This document shows positions 16,858 through 25,730 of a DNA stretch of 64,000 bases, in pieces. A program made the translations under genes and the position numbers. The number at the start of each line of letters is the position of its first letter. Within the stretch, counting starts at the first letter, position 1. Source of the DNA: an uncultured Gammaproteobacteria bacterium (GTDB lineage Bacteria; Pseudomonadota; Gammaproteobacteria; HK1); the NCBI GenBank assembly GCA_947258715.1, contig CAMYJH010000004.1, forward strand, positions 1 through 64,000. The letters run 5' to 3'. Below the pieces are notes generated by a model. The model searched no databases and was not told where the DNA came from. It saw only the letters and a program-made list of their open reading frames with translations.

Positions 16858-18180
16858 CTATGCGCCCACGGCGGCCTTGGGCGCGGCGGCTTTCTGCGAG
16901 ATATGAATAGCCCGCGCCAGATCGTCGACCAGATCTTGCGGATCTTCCAGGCCCACGGACAGCCGGATGGTGCCCTCGGTGATTCCGGCCGCGTGCAGCG
17001 CGTCGGCATCCATGCGGTGATGGGTGGTGCTTGCGGGGTGAATGACCAGCGATTTGGCGTCGCCCACGTTGGCGAGATGGGAAAATACGCGCAGCGTTTC
17101 AATGAACTTGCGTCCCGCGGGCCGTCCTCCTTTGAGCCCGAAGCTGAACACCGCGCCGCAGCCTCTAGGCAAAATGCGCTTGGCCAGCTCATGGTCGGGA
17201 TGTTCGGCGAGTTCCGGATAAATCACCCACTCCACGCCGTCGCTGGATTTTAGGAACGCGACGATCTTGCGGGTGTTGTCGATATGGCGCTGCATCCGCA
17301 GCGACAGTGTCTCGACGCCCTGAAGGATATGAAAAGCGGTGGTGGGACTCATGCAGGCGCCGAAATCCCGCGCACCTTCTTTTCGCGCGCGCATGATGAA
17401 GGCGGCGGGTCCGTACTCCTCGGCGAAATTCATGTGATGAAAGCCGGCGTAGGGCTCGGTTAGGGTCGGAAATTTGCCCGATGCCGCCCAATCGAAACGG
17501 CCGCCGTCTACCAGCACACCGCCGATGGCGATCCCGTGGCCGCCCAGGAACTTGGTGGCGGAATGAAATACCAGATCGGCCCCGAGGTCGAAAGGGCGGC
17601 AGAGGTAGGGGGTGGTGAAGGTAGAGTCGATCAGCAGCGGAATGCCCGCTTCGTGGGCCACCCCGGAGACTTCAGGGATATCGAGCACGTCGAGGCCGGG
17701 ATTGCCCAAGGTCTCGGCAAACAGCAGCTTGGTGTTGGGACGGATAGCGCCGCGGAAGGCCTGCGGATCCCTCGGGTCCACGAAGGTGGTCTCTATGCCG
17801 AAGCGCGGCAGGGTGTAGCTGAGCAGGTTGTGCGAGCCGCCGTAAAGCGCGCGGCTGGAGACGATGTGATCGCCGGCGCCGGCGATGGTGGCAATGGCCA
17901 AATGCATCGCCGCCTGGCCGCTGGCGGTACAGATGGCGCCGACGCCGCCTTCTAGAGCCGAGATTCGCTCCTCCAGCACCGCATTAGTGGGATTGGTGAT
18001 GCGCGAATAGACGTGACCCGGGCGCTCGGCGTTGAACAGCGCCGCCGCGTGGTCGGTGTCGCGAAACACGTAGGAGGTGGTCTGGTAAATGGGCGTCGCC
18101 CGGGCGCCGGTAGCGGCATCCGGTCGCTGGCCGGCGTGCAGGCTGAGGGTATCGAAGCGAATGTATTCGGGAGCAGACAT
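16858..18180 (-). CDS. O-acetylhomoserine (thiol)-lyase
   Basis: A 440-residue PLP enzyme of the Cys/Met metabolism family, predicted to make homocysteine from O-acetylhomoserine and sulfide (MetY-type, direct sulfhydrylation). The PLP lysine is K210 in FHSATKFLGGHG. Other family blocks are YSRITNPTNAVLEERI (about 58-73), TASGQAAMHLA (85-95), SSRALYGGSHNLL and the C-terminal HPASTTHHRMD and LSVGLEDPQDLVDDL. The length and the 60-residue C-terminal insertion favour MetY over MetB/MetC. The Shine-Dalgarno area GAGGGCCCTCCT is itself self-complementary. Confidence 0.9.
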   Translation of the reverse strand: MSAPEYIRFDTLSLHAGQRPDAATGARATPIYQTTSYVFRDTDHAAALFNAERPGHVYSRITNPTNAVLEERISALEGGVGAICTASGQAAMHLAIATIAGAGDHIVSSRALYGGSHNLLSYTLPRFGIETTFVDPRDPQAFRGAIRPNTKLLFAETLGNPGLDVLDIPEVSGVAHEAGIPLLIDSTFTTPYLCRPFDLGADLVFHSATKFLGGHGIAIGGVLVDGGRFDWAASGKFPTLTEPYAGFHHMNFAEEYGPAAFIMRARKEGARDFGACMSPTTAFHILQGVETLSLRMQRHIDNTRKIVAFLKSSDGVEWVIYPELAEHPDHELAKRILPRGCGAVFSFGLKGGRPAGRKFIETLRVFSHLANVGDAKSLVIHPASTTHHRMDADALHAAGITEGTIRLSVGLEDPQDLVDDLARAIHISQKAAAPKAAVGA

Positions 18181-18237
18181 AGGAGGGCCCTCGCAATTTG
18201 CGCATGCAGGAACGAGTGACGAAGGTAAACGAGAAGG

Positions 18238-18260
18238 GCCGGAAGATTAACCCTTCCGGC
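18238..18260 (-). terminator. Hairpin after the TPR-SPOR gene
   Basis: Perfect 8-bp stem GCCGGAAG/CTTCCGGC with a 7-nt loop, 13 bp downstream of the TPR-SPOR stop codon. The following minus-strand bases (CCTTCTCG) are only weakly T-rich, so it may attenuate rather than fully stop transcription into the O-acetylhomoserine sulfhydrylase gene. Confidence 0.5.
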
Positions 18261-18273
18261 TAAAGAATGCCTG

Positions 18274-19407
18274 CTAGATGCAGGATATGCGCACCAAGGG
18301 TTGGTTCGGGAAGGCCTGGCTGAAAGCCTCCTGGTTGACGAGGCCCTCGAGCGCGGTCGCTTCTACAAAGGGGACCTGGCGGGTGCGGCTGCGGTGGCGG
18401 TATTCAATCTCGTAACCCATTTGCTCGAGCAGAGTCATGCGCCGCTGGGCGTTGGTTTCGGTGCTGTAGACACCCAGGGAAACCCCGTTGCTGAGTTCGC
18501 CCTTGTAGATGAGCGCGATGTCCTTGATGCCGGCCGCTTTCATTTGATCGTGGAGCGCTCTGGCCTCAGCCCGGGACTCCAAGGGGGGTGAGTAAACCTG
18601 AAAATTCAGGAATTCTTTTTCTTCTCGCATACCGGAGATGATGTTCACCCCGCGCTGTTCGAACCACGCCGCCACGGCGGCCGCGTCGCCCTCGTCGCTC
18701 AAGCCAGAAACGCCGAAACACTCCACGGCATCGCCCGCGCTCGCGAGCGGTGGTGGCATCGGTGCCGGCGTGGATGCCGGCGCGGGTTCGGATACCGGCG
18801 CGGGTTCGGGCACCGGCACAGGTGTCGGCGCCGGCGGTTTGGGCCGGGCCGATGCCATGATGGGTTCCGGCTCGGGCACGGGCTCGATCCGGGCGGTGTT
18901 CCTGGAGATGCGGTCGAACAGGTTTACGACCGTGTTCGCCTTGTCCAGGGCGCGGGTGTTGGTGCCGTCGATCTCGTAGGCCCGCATATACTCGAGATGA
19001 GCGAGACGGGCATAAATGTCGCCCAGGTTCTCCCGCGCGGTGCCGTAACCGGGCTGCAGCGCAACGGCTGTTTCCAGCGCCTGCCGCGCTTCGTCGTAGC
19101 GGCCCTGGGCGGCATAGAGCACGGCCAGGTTATTGTACGGCTCCGGCAGTCCGGGCTTGTCGCCGGCAAGGTCGCGAAATGCGTCGATGGCCTCGTCGAT
19201 TCGATCCAGCCGGGTGAGAAGCACGCCCTTGAGCAGCCTTCCCTGTTCGTCCCCCGGCCGGCGCTTGAGGTAGCTCTCGAGCCGGTCGTAGGCTTCCTGG
19301 TAGCGTGACTGCTGGGCCAGGGACCGGATTTCAGGAAGGGAGGCCGTTTGGGCCAACGCCGCGGCTGTCATCAGTATGGCAATGGCCGCAGCCAGGAAAT
19401 ACTTCAT
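18274..19407 (-). CDS. Exported TPR-SPOR domain protein
   Basis: A 377-residue periplasmic or envelope protein. It has a signal peptide (1-19, AAAIAILMTAAALA). Residues about 25-150 form TPR-like repeats (ALAQQSRYQEAYDRLESYL, AIDAFRDLAGDKPGLPEPYNNLAVLYA, ARQALETAVALQPGYGTARENLGDIYA). A Pro-Ala-Glu-rich linker spans about 190-225. The C-terminal part (about 230-310) resembles a SPOR domain, which binds denuded peptidoglycan. A role in cell envelope or division is therefore plausible but not shown. It is divergent from rsd. Confidence 0.82.
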   Translation of the reverse strand: MKYFLAAAIAILMTAAALAQTASLPEIRSLAQQSRYQEAYDRLESYLKRRPGDEQGRLLKGVLLTRLDRIDEAIDAFRDLAGDKPGLPEPYNNLAVLYAAQGRYDEARQALETAVALQPGYGTARENLGDIYARLAHLEYMRAYEIDGTNTRALDKANTVVNLFDRISRNTARIEPVPEPEPIMASARPKPPAPTPVPVPEPAPVSEPAPASTPAPMPPPLASAGDAVECFGVSGLSDEGDAAAVAAWFEQRGVNIISGMREEKEFLNFQVYSPPLESRAEARALHDQMKAAGIKDIALIYKGELSNGVSLGVYSTETNAQRRMTLLEQMGYEIEYRHRSRTRQVPFVEATALEGLVNQEAFSQAFPNQPLVRISCI

Positions 19408-19574
19408 AGCGCGAACGATCAGGGGAGATTGTGCGGATCACGGGCCGCTTTAAGAATTAGGTTAGCAGGCTTTACAGGCAATGACAGGCGGATAGCCACG
19501 GCCGACTTGTCAGGAGCGCCTCTGAGGTGGTTAGCTATGGGCCGGTAGCAACAAGAAAAGGAAGTGGCGAATTT

Positions 19575-20042
19575 ATGTCCAGCGAAGAAAAACTCCCCTC
19601 GGAAGACCGGCGGCGGGAGACGAAAACGGCGATAGACAGACTGCTGGAGGAGCGCCAGGAGGTGCTGGTGTGTTACGAGCAGGTCGCCGGGATCCAGCCT
19701 TTTAACGACAACAACAAAAACCCTGAGCTGCTGCAGAAATTCTCGCAGCTGCTCATGGACTACATTGCTGCGGGCCATTTCGGGCTCTACCAGCGGATCA
19801 CCGAGGGCAGTGAGCGCCGCCGCCGGGTGCTCGAGGTGGCGGAAAAGATCTATCCGAGCATCGCGCAGACCACGGAAAAGGCGCTGGACTTCAACGATGT
19901 CTATGACAAGGCGGACAAATCAGCGCCCTTCGAAGCGGTCTCCGACCGCCTGTCAGACTTGGGCGAAGTCCTTGCCCATCGTATCGAACTGGAAGACAAG
20001 CTGATTACGGCGATGATGCAGAAAAAAGGGGGAGGGAATTAA
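19575..20042 (+). CDS. rsd: Rsd/AlgQ family regulator of sigma-70
   Basis: A 155-residue helical protein of the Rsd/AlgQ family, which binds the housekeeping sigma factor and lowers its use in stationary phase. The family pattern is visible: LLEERQEVLVCYEQVAGI, LLQKFSQLLMDYIAAGHFGLY (about 55-75), the EKIYPSIAQTTEKALDFNDVYD segment and a C-terminal LGEVLAHRIELEDKLI helix. I use the ATG at 19575 rather than the in-frame ATG at 19527, which would add a 16-residue tail absent from the family. Its presence points to Gammaproteobacteria. Confidence 0.9.
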   Translation: MSSEEKLPSEDRRRETKTAIDRLLEERQEVLVCYEQVAGIQPFNDNNKNPELLQKFSQLLMDYIAAGHFGLYQRITEGSERRRRVLEVAEKIYPSIAQTTEKALDFNDVYDKADKSAPFEAVSDRLSDLGEVLAHRIELEDKLITAMMQKKGGGN

Positions 20043-20151
20043 AGGATCGCAGTTCGTATGTACTTCTGCACCCTCTTTACGTGGGAATGAAGAGTTACCG
20101 TACGGCGCGCCACGCGCACCAGCGGATCTAATGAAGAATTTCGCTTACTAC

Positions 20152-20171
20152 ATTCCCGCTTTCGCGGGAAT
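20152..20171. repeat. REP-like hairpin ATTCCCGC/GCGGGAAT
   Basis: Perfect 8-bp stem with a TTTC loop. The core TTCCCGCTTTCGCGGGAA is a dispersed palindrome type seen in many proteobacterial genomes. A related, partly decayed pair lies at 20301-20446. Confidence 0.7.
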
Positions 20172-20300
20172 GACGTTTACCGGTTTATCGTGATGGCGGC
20201 ATGAGCCCGCATTAGGTTTCGACGAGCACTGTAGAAGCACATTTTGCGCCAATTTTTGGCGCGATTTGGTGATGTGTGCCACGCGTACGCATTTTCTACT

Positions 20301-20446
20301 TTATTCCCGCGAAAGCGGGAGCCCAGTGGTAAAAACTTCCTTTAGCGCAGCACTTAATAAAACAATGATTCTTGCCGGGTGCACCGCCCGCATCAGCGGA
20401 GCTGATGAGTCATCTGCTTACTGGATTCTTGCCTCGGCGGGAATGA
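20301..20446. repeat. Composite REPIN/MITE-like unit
   Basis: The left end (20303-20328) reads ATTCCCGCGAAAGCGGGA followed by CCCAGT. The right end (20419-20446) reads ACTGGATTC, then a degenerate centre, then GCGGGAATG. The two ends are inverted relative to each other and enclose about 90 bp, including a 7-bp hairpin CATCAGC-GGA-GCTGATG (20391-20407). The right end is visibly mutated, so the unit looks old. Confidence 0.5.
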
Positions 20447-20615
20447 ATTCTGAGGGCTTGAGGCGATGGCGGAATGTGCCTACTTTAGGCATTCGACGAA
20501 TGCTGCAGGAGTGCGACTGCGCGTGAACTTCCCGCAGCGTTCGTTAGCGTTTCGTGGGCGGCCCCGTGCGCACGATCACGAATCTGCCAAATACTTAGTA
20601 ACGTTTTTAGAGCAA

Positions 20616-21503
20616 TTATTTCAGAAGGGTTTGACCCGCGTTCTCCAACACTCTGATTGCCTCCACCAGCGCCAGCGTCCGTTTCGCTTCCTCCACGTGC
20701 AGCGTTTCTACTAGTCGTCCACGGACGAGCGTGATCCCTCGTCCCTCGCTTCGCGCACGCTCCCAGGCGTCAATGATCTCGCGCGCTTTCTCCACCTCGT
20801 CCGCGGCGGGGGCGAAAATCTCGTTGGCGGCGGCAATTTGCTTGGGATGGATCAGCGTCTTGCCGTCGAAACCCAGCGTGCGTCCCTGGGCGCAGACTTG
20901 GCGGAATGCTGAATCGTCCTCGAGGTCGAGCTGGACGCCGTCAAGAATGTCGATGCCAAACGCCCGGGCCACGGTAACGCACCAAGAGAGTGGCGTGATC
21001 AAGCCGAGCCGCTCGTCCTCCGCGGGTAAGCGCATGTCCTTAGAAAGGTCCGAGGTCCCCATCACCATGCATGCGAGTCGTTTGCTGGCGCCTGCTATTT
21101 CGCTGGCGCGCAGCACCCCAGCCGGCGTCTCGATCATCACCCACAGTGGGTGCCGGTTACCGCCGTTCGCGTCCAGCACCTCGATGGCCGCACGAACCTG
21201 CTCCGCAGAATCGACCTTGGGTAGCAACACGCCGTCGAATTCCAGCGGCGCCAGCGCGACCAGATCGTCGTCGCCCCAGGATGTGTTCCGATCGTTGACC
21301 CGGACAACGACCTCCCGCGGCGCGTAGCCGCCGCGTTTGAGAGTTTCCGCCACCTGCAGGCGCGCGTTGACTTTGGCCTCTGGGGAAACCGCGTCCTCCA
21401 GATCAAAGACCACACCATCCGCCGGCAGGGTGCGCGCTTTTTCAAGCGCCCGTTCATTGGAGCCGGGCATGAACAGCACCGAGCGTCGCGGCCGGATTTT
21501 CAA
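20616..21503 (-). CDS. HpcH/HpaI aldolase/citrate lyase family acyl-CoA ester lyase (CitE-like)
   Basis: A 295-residue Mg-dependent lyase/thioesterase-type protein of the CitE-like family, whose members act on malyl-CoA, beta-methylmalyl-CoA or citramalyl-CoA, often giving glyoxylate plus an acyl-CoA. Visible signatures are RSVLFMPGSNERALEKA (about 7-23), GVVFDLEDAVSPEAK, VVVRVNDRNTSWG (substrate-binding Arg), MIETPAGVLRASEIA (metal-binding Glu), VMGTSDLSKDM and FDGKTLIHPKQI. It starts 7 bp after glcF on the same strand, so it belongs to the glycolate oxidase operon and a glyoxylate-linked substrate is a fair inference. Confidence 0.88.
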   Translation of the reverse strand: MKIRPRRSVLFMPGSNERALEKARTLPADGVVFDLEDAVSPEAKVNARLQVAETLKRGGYAPREVVVRVNDRNTSWGDDDLVALAPLEFDGVLLPKVDSAEQVRAAIEVLDANGGNRHPLWVMIETPAGVLRASEIAGASKRLACMVMGTSDLSKDMRLPAEDERLGLITPLSWCVTVARAFGIDILDGVQLDLEDDSAFRQVCAQGRTLGFDGKTLIHPKQIAAANEIFAPAADEVEKAREIIDAWERARSEGRGITLVRGRLVETLHVEEAKRTLALVEAIRVLENAGQTLLK

Positions 21504-21510
21504 TGCGGGG

Positions 21511-22737
21511 TCATCCGCCGGCGTTGTTAGCCGCCCCGGCGAGCAGCTGGATCCAATGCATAACTGGAAGCGACGAACCGGTTTGCAGGTGGGTGAGGCA
21601 GCCTATATTTGCGGTTGCGATTAGCTGCGGATTGCCGCCCTCCAAAGCGGCAAGCTTGTTCTTCAGTAGCCGGGCGGATAGACCGCTCTGTAGTATTGAA
21701 TAGGTGCCCGCGGATCCGCAGCAAAGATGAGCGTCGGGCACCGGCGTGAGAACGAAGCCGGCGTCAGCGAGTATGCCTTCTACAACCTGGGGCAGCTTTT
21801 GCCCATGCTGTAGCGTGCAAGGCGAATGAAAGGCCACCTGTTTCCGCTCATTCGAGCGAAAGGTGGACCGATCTTCTGCCGCCAGCACCTGGGAAAGGTC
21901 CCGCGTCATTGAGGAAACTCGCGCAGCTTTTTCGGCGTAATCGGGATCGCCGGCGAGCAGATCGCCGTACTCTTTGACCATTGCGGTGCAGGCGCTTGCG
22001 GTGATCACGATGGCCTCCGATCCAGATTCGATGTGCGGCCACCAGGCGTCGATGTTACGGCGCATGAAATCGAGCCCTTCCTCGTGGGCCGAAAGATGAT
22101 GGCTCACGGCACCGCAGCAGGTCTGGCCGGGCACGCTGACGAGTGAAATACCGATTTGGTCCAGCACCATCGCGGTTGCGGCGTTAATGTCGGGCGCAAT
22201 GGCCTGCTGAACGCAGCCGTTCAGCACCAGCATGCGCCGCTGATGGCGATTATCGGGCCAGGGCCTCGCTCGCTGTTTCGGCGGCACCTTGCGCCTGATG
22301 GGTCCGGGGAGAATCGGGCGCGTGGTCTGGCCGAGCTTCAAAAGCGGCGCGAAGCGCGAAGGGTAGGGCAGAACGAAGCGAAGTGCGCGACGCACGGCCG
22401 AGGCCAGCGGCGTGCGCTGGACCTGCTCTTCCACCAGCTCTCTGCCAATGTCGACCAGTCGGCCGTAACGAACGCCGGAAGGGCAAGTGGTTTCACAGGC
22501 GCGGCAGGTCAGACAGCGGTCCAGATGCAGCTGCGTCTTTCTCGTCGGTTGGCTGCCTTCCAGAACCTGCTTGATGAGGTAGATGCGCCCCCTCGGTCCA
22601 TCCAGTTCGTCACCGAGAAGCTGGTAGGTGGGGCAGGTCGCGGTGCAGAAGCCACAGTGCACGCACTTGCGCAGAATGCCATTCGCCTCCTGGCCCTCGG
22701 GGGTGTCTTTGATGAATGCGGCAAGGTTGGTTTGCAT
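21511..22737 (-). CDS. glcF: Glycolate oxidase iron-sulfur subunit
   Basis: A 408-residue electron-transfer subunit of membrane-associated glycolate oxidase, which converts glycolate to glyoxylate. Two ferredoxin-type 4Fe-4S motifs are intact: C25-x2-C28-x2-C31-x3-CP (CVHCGFCTATCP) and C75-x2-C78-x2-C81-x3-CP (CLTCRACETTCP). Two cysteine-rich CCG motifs follow (QTCCGAVSHH and HLCCGSAGTY). It lies between glcE and a CitE-like lyase gene. The 180-bp gap before it contains a GC-rich hairpin. Confidence 0.95.
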   Translation of the reverse strand: MQTNLAAFIKDTPEGQEANGILRKCVHCGFCTATCPTYQLLGDELDGPRGRIYLIKQVLEGSQPTRKTQLHLDRCLTCRACETTCPSGVRYGRLVDIGRELVEEQVQRTPLASAVRRALRFVLPYPSRFAPLLKLGQTTRPILPGPIRRKVPPKQRARPWPDNRHQRRMLVLNGCVQQAIAPDINAATAMVLDQIGISLVSVPGQTCCGAVSHHLSAHEEGLDFMRRNIDAWWPHIESGSEAIVITASACTAMVKEYGDLLAGDPDYAEKAARVSSMTRDLSQVLAAEDRSTFRSNERKQVAFHSPCTLQHGQKLPQVVEGILADAGFVLTPVPDAHLCCGSAGTYSILQSGLSARLLKNKLAALEGGNPQLIATANIGCLTHLQTGSSLPVMHWIQLLAGAANNAGG

Positions 22738-22777
22738 CGTTGTTAAATGCTGCGTGTTAGAGCGAAACGCGCTTCAG

Positions 22778-22795
22778 GCGCGCCCCTGGGCGCGC
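22778..22795. repeat. GC-rich hairpin between glcE and glcF
   Basis: Perfect 8-bp stem GCGCGCCC/GGGCGCGC with a 2-nt loop, in the 180-bp gap (22738-22917). It resembles a REP palindrome and may stabilise or trim the polycistronic message. There is no T-run, so full termination is unlikely. Confidence 0.55.
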
Positions 22796-22917
22796 ACTTG
22801 TTACAGGCGCCGATCAAGCTTCGTCCACCGGCGGACTCCTGCAGCAGTCGTTTTATTGTTGCGGTCTACGACATACCTCATTAATCATGGAGCGCACGGC
22901 GCACCCTGAAATATTAT

Positions 22918-23982
22918 TCATACTCCCTCGTACATCTTTCCCGGATTGAAAATGCGATCGGGATCGAATGCCCGTTTGAGCCTGCGGTGAATGTCTAAAA
23001 GCTTTGCCGGCAACGGGTGGAACACCTGACCCGTGCGGTCGCCGCCTTTAAACAGGGTGGCGTGGCCTCCGGCGGTGGATACCACTGAGCGGATGCTGTC
23101 GCCGTCGGCATCGCTTTTAAGCCAGCGTAGCGCGCCCCCCCAATCCACCAGAGTTCGACCCGGAAGCGCCAGCGGCGGCGTGGTGGGCGGCACCGACAGG
23201 CGCCAAAGTGGATCATCGCCGTCGAAAAAGCGAAGCTGAAGCTCGCGCAGATCGCGCCAAAAATCTTCGCCGTTCTGGCGCTCGCCGCCGAGGCGTTCGG
23301 CGGCCGTATTCACCCCGCCGGCAGTGCCTGAAAGCCGCAGCCGCAATTGCTCGCCATCATGGCAGGCACCAGAAATTGGAATCGGCCGCGCGGCCCAACG
23401 GTTCATCTGTTGGATCGCCTCGGCGAAATCCATATCGAATGTCAGGGTGAGATCCTCGGCGGGTACTGGAAGCACTTTAAGCGAAACATCGAGCATCAGC
23501 CCGAGGGTGCCGAGCGCCCCCGTCACCAGCCGGGAGACGTCGTAGCCGGCGACGTTCTTCATCACCTCGCCGCCGAATCTGAGGACCTCGGCTTTGCCGT
23601 TAATGAGCGTCACCCCAAGGACGAAATCGCGGACGGCGCCGGCGTAGGGCCGCCGGGGACCGGACAATCCGCAGGCAACGGTGCCGCCGAGGGTGGCGCC
23701 GTGGCCGAAGTAAGGCGGCTCGAAGGGAAGCATTTGCCCCTTTTCCGCCAGCGTGGCTTCCACGCTACTCAGAGGTGTACCGGCGCGCGCCGTCAGCACC
23801 AGCTCGGAGGCCTCGTAACTGATCACGCCGCGGTGTTCGGAAACATCGAAGTCTTCCGCTTGGATCATGCGCCCCATGAACTGCTTCGTGCCGCCAGCGA
23901 CAATCGCCAGCGGCGTGCGATCGGCAATGGCCGACTCCACGCGGGTTTTGAGATCAGCGGAGATGTCAGCGTTGTCGGTCAT
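22918..23982 (-). CDS. glcE: Glycolate oxidase FAD-binding subunit
   Basis: A 354-residue FAD-binding subunit of the GlcDEF complex. The PCMH-type FAD domain shows PLAIVAGGTKQFMG near the N-terminus, LVLTARAGTPLSSVEATLAEKGQMLPFEPP, GATLGGTVACGLSGPRRPYAGAVRD (about 93-117) and GGEVMKNVAGYDVSRLVTGALGTLG (about 136-160). The C-terminus ends AFDPDRIFNPGKMY, the typical GlcE tail. It is located between glcD and glcF, with REP-like hairpins in both flanking gaps. Confidence 0.95.
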   Translation of the reverse strand: MTDNADISADLKTRVESAIADRTPLAIVAGGTKQFMGRMIQAEDFDVSEHRGVISYEASELVLTARAGTPLSSVEATLAEKGQMLPFEPPYFGHGATLGGTVACGLSGPRRPYAGAVRDFVLGVTLINGKAEVLRFGGEVMKNVAGYDVSRLVTGALGTLGLMLDVSLKVLPVPAEDLTLTFDMDFAEAIQQMNRWAARPIPISGACHDGEQLRLRLSGTAGGVNTAAERLGGERQNGEDFWRDLRELQLRFFDGDDPLWRLSVPPTTPPLALPGRTLVDWGGALRWLKSDADGDSIRSVVSTAGGHATLFKGGDRTGQVFHPLPAKLLDIHRRLKRAFDPDRIFNPGKMYEGV

Positions 23983-24010
23983 TGGATGCTGTTAAACATA
24001 ACCCGCTGTA

Positions 24011-24030
24011 AGAGCGGGCTTGCCCGCGAT
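24011..24030. repeat. REP hairpin GCGGGC-TT-GCCCGC
   Basis: The sequence AGAGCGGGCTTGCCCGCGAT in the 183-bp glcD-glcE gap has a 6-bp stem with a TT loop (24014-24027). It matches the core of the well-known Pseudomonas REP family. The rest of the gap shows nothing coding. Confidence 0.7.
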
Positions 24031-24165
24031 TCCTTAGACTAGGCTTGCTTCGTATAAGCCCTAACAAAACAACCCGGCGATCTAATCACTAATCACGAAT
24101 CACGTTGCAGGGCGATCGAAATGCCGGCACAGCTCAACGGCACTTCCGGCGGTAAGCCAACCGCG

Positions 24166-25656
24166 TCAGAACCTCTCGATATCCGGAAACGGCAGCTTGC
24201 CCTCGTGAACGTGCATGGCGCCGAACTCGGCACAGCGGTTCAGCGTGGGCACGGCCTTGCCTGGATTCAAGAGCTCGTGCTCGTCGAAAGCATGCTTGAC
24301 GGCGTGAAACTGGAGCAGCTCCGGTGATTTGAACTGCACGCACATCTGGTTAATTTTCTCGATGCCGACGCCGTGCTCACCGGTGATGGTACCGCCGGCA
24401 TCAATGCAAAGCTGCAGAATTTTGCTTCCCAGCTCCTCCACGCGCTCAATCTCTCCGGGCACGTTGGCATCATAAAGAATGAGCGGGTGCAGGTTTCCGT
24501 CGCCGGCGTGAAACACGTTCATTATGGGCAGCCCATATTCTTTCGACATGGCCCCCATGCCTGCCAGCACGTTGGGCAGCTCGCGTCGAGGAATGGTGCC
24601 GTCCATGCAGTAATAATCCGGCGATAGCCGTCCCGCGGCAGGAAAAGCGGCCTTGCGCCCGGCCCAGAAGCGGGCGCGTTCGTCCTCGTCCCGCGCCACC
24701 CTCACCTCGGTGGCGCCGCAGTCGTCAAGCAGCGCGCGAACCTGCTGTAACTGATCCCCCACCTCCTGCTCAGTACCGTCCAGCTCGCACAGCAGTATGG
24801 CTACGGCATCCGTGGGATAGCCCGCCTGGACGAAATCATCGGTGGCGCGGATGGCGGCGTTGTCCATCATCTCCAGGCCAGCGGGGATAATGCCGTCGGC
24901 AATGATTCGCCCCACCGCGGCGCCCGCCTTTTCCACGTCGTCGAAGGCCGCCAGAGTCAGCCTGGCGCATTCGGGCTTGGGCAACAGCTTCACCGTGACC
25001 TCGACGATCACGCCGAGCATGCCCTCGGACCCGGTCATGAGGGCGAGGAGGTCGTAGCCGGGTGAATCCAGGCCCCGGCCGCCGATAACGATCAGCTCCC
25101 CCTCCACGGTGACCATCTTGAGTTCGATGATGTTGTGGACGGTGAGTCCGTACTTGAGGCAGTGCAATCCGCCGGCATTCTCGGCCACGTTGCCGCCGAT
25201 ACTGCAGGCAATTTGCGACGACGGATCCGGCGCGTAGTATAGGTCGAGATGGGACACGCTCTCGGATATGGCCAGGTTGCGCACCCCCGGCTGCACCCTG
25301 GCGGTTCGCGCGACCGCGTCCACCTCGAGAATGCGGTTGAACTTGGCCAGACTCAAAAGTACACCGTTTTCCAGCGGCAGCGCGCCGCCGGACAGCCCGG
25401 TGCCCGCGCCCCGTGCGACCACCGGAACGTTCTTTTCGTAGCACAGCCGCATCACGGCCCGGACCTGCTCCAAGGTGTCCGGCAGGACCGCCACCAGGGG
25501 CAGCTTGCGGTAAGCCGTGAGGCCGTCGCATTCGTAGGGCCTTAAGTCCTCTTCCTCGAACAGCACGGCCTCCGCGGGAAGGATTTGGCGGAGCATCTTC
25601 GCCAGCGCCGCACGGTCCAGACCGTGGTCCACGGCTGCGGTTTCTGAGTTCTGCAT
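24166..25656 (-). CDS. glcD: Glycolate oxidase catalytic FAD subunit
   Basis: A 496-residue FAD-linked oxidase of the GlcD/D-lactate dehydrogenase family. FAD-domain blocks are VPVVARGAGTGLSGGALP (about 76-93), DPSSQIACSIGGNVAENAGG (about 145-164) and GLDSPGYDLLALMTGSEGMLGV. The C-terminal cap holds MNVFHAGDGNLHPLILYD (about 385-402) and the GGTITGEHGVGIEK motif. It follows the iclR-type regulator by 74 bp and leads glcE, glcF and a CitE-like lyase on the minus strand. It is a full-length family member. Confidence 0.96.
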   Translation of the reverse strand: MQNSETAAVDHGLDRAALAKMLRQILPAEAVLFEEEDLRPYECDGLTAYRKLPLVAVLPDTLEQVRAVMRLCYEKNVPVVARGAGTGLSGGALPLENGVLLSLAKFNRILEVDAVARTARVQPGVRNLAISESVSHLDLYYAPDPSSQIACSIGGNVAENAGGLHCLKYGLTVHNIIELKMVTVEGELIVIGGRGLDSPGYDLLALMTGSEGMLGVIVEVTVKLLPKPECARLTLAAFDDVEKAGAAVGRIIADGIIPAGLEMMDNAAIRATDDFVQAGYPTDAVAILLCELDGTEQEVGDQLQQVRALLDDCGATEVRVARDEDERARFWAGRKAAFPAAGRLSPDYYCMDGTIPRRELPNVLAGMGAMSKEYGLPIMNVFHAGDGNLHPLILYDANVPGEIERVEELGSKILQLCIDAGGTITGEHGVGIEKINQMCVQFKSPELLQFHAVKHAFDEHELLNPGKAVPTLNRCAEFGAMHVHEGKLPFPDIERF

Positions 25657-25730
25657 TTGGCGAAATACGAGCGGTAGTTGGTCGAATCGCGGCCGTTAGA
25701 AACCAGCCAGGGGTAGATTCTGTGGCTTTT

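Larger units (their letters stand above)
20043..20615. other. Gene-free region with REP-like hairpins
   Basis: A 573-bp convergent gap between rsd and the CitE-like gene. It holds a simple hairpin (20152-20171) and a composite of inverted repeat ends (20301-20446). Short frames across it do not look coding. Confidence 0.6.

Noticed and set aside
20152..20446. Possible CRISPR-like repeat-spacer pattern from the TTCCCGC units
   Set aside because: The units are inverted palindromes at irregular spacing, not direct repeats with equal spacers, and no cas genes are present.
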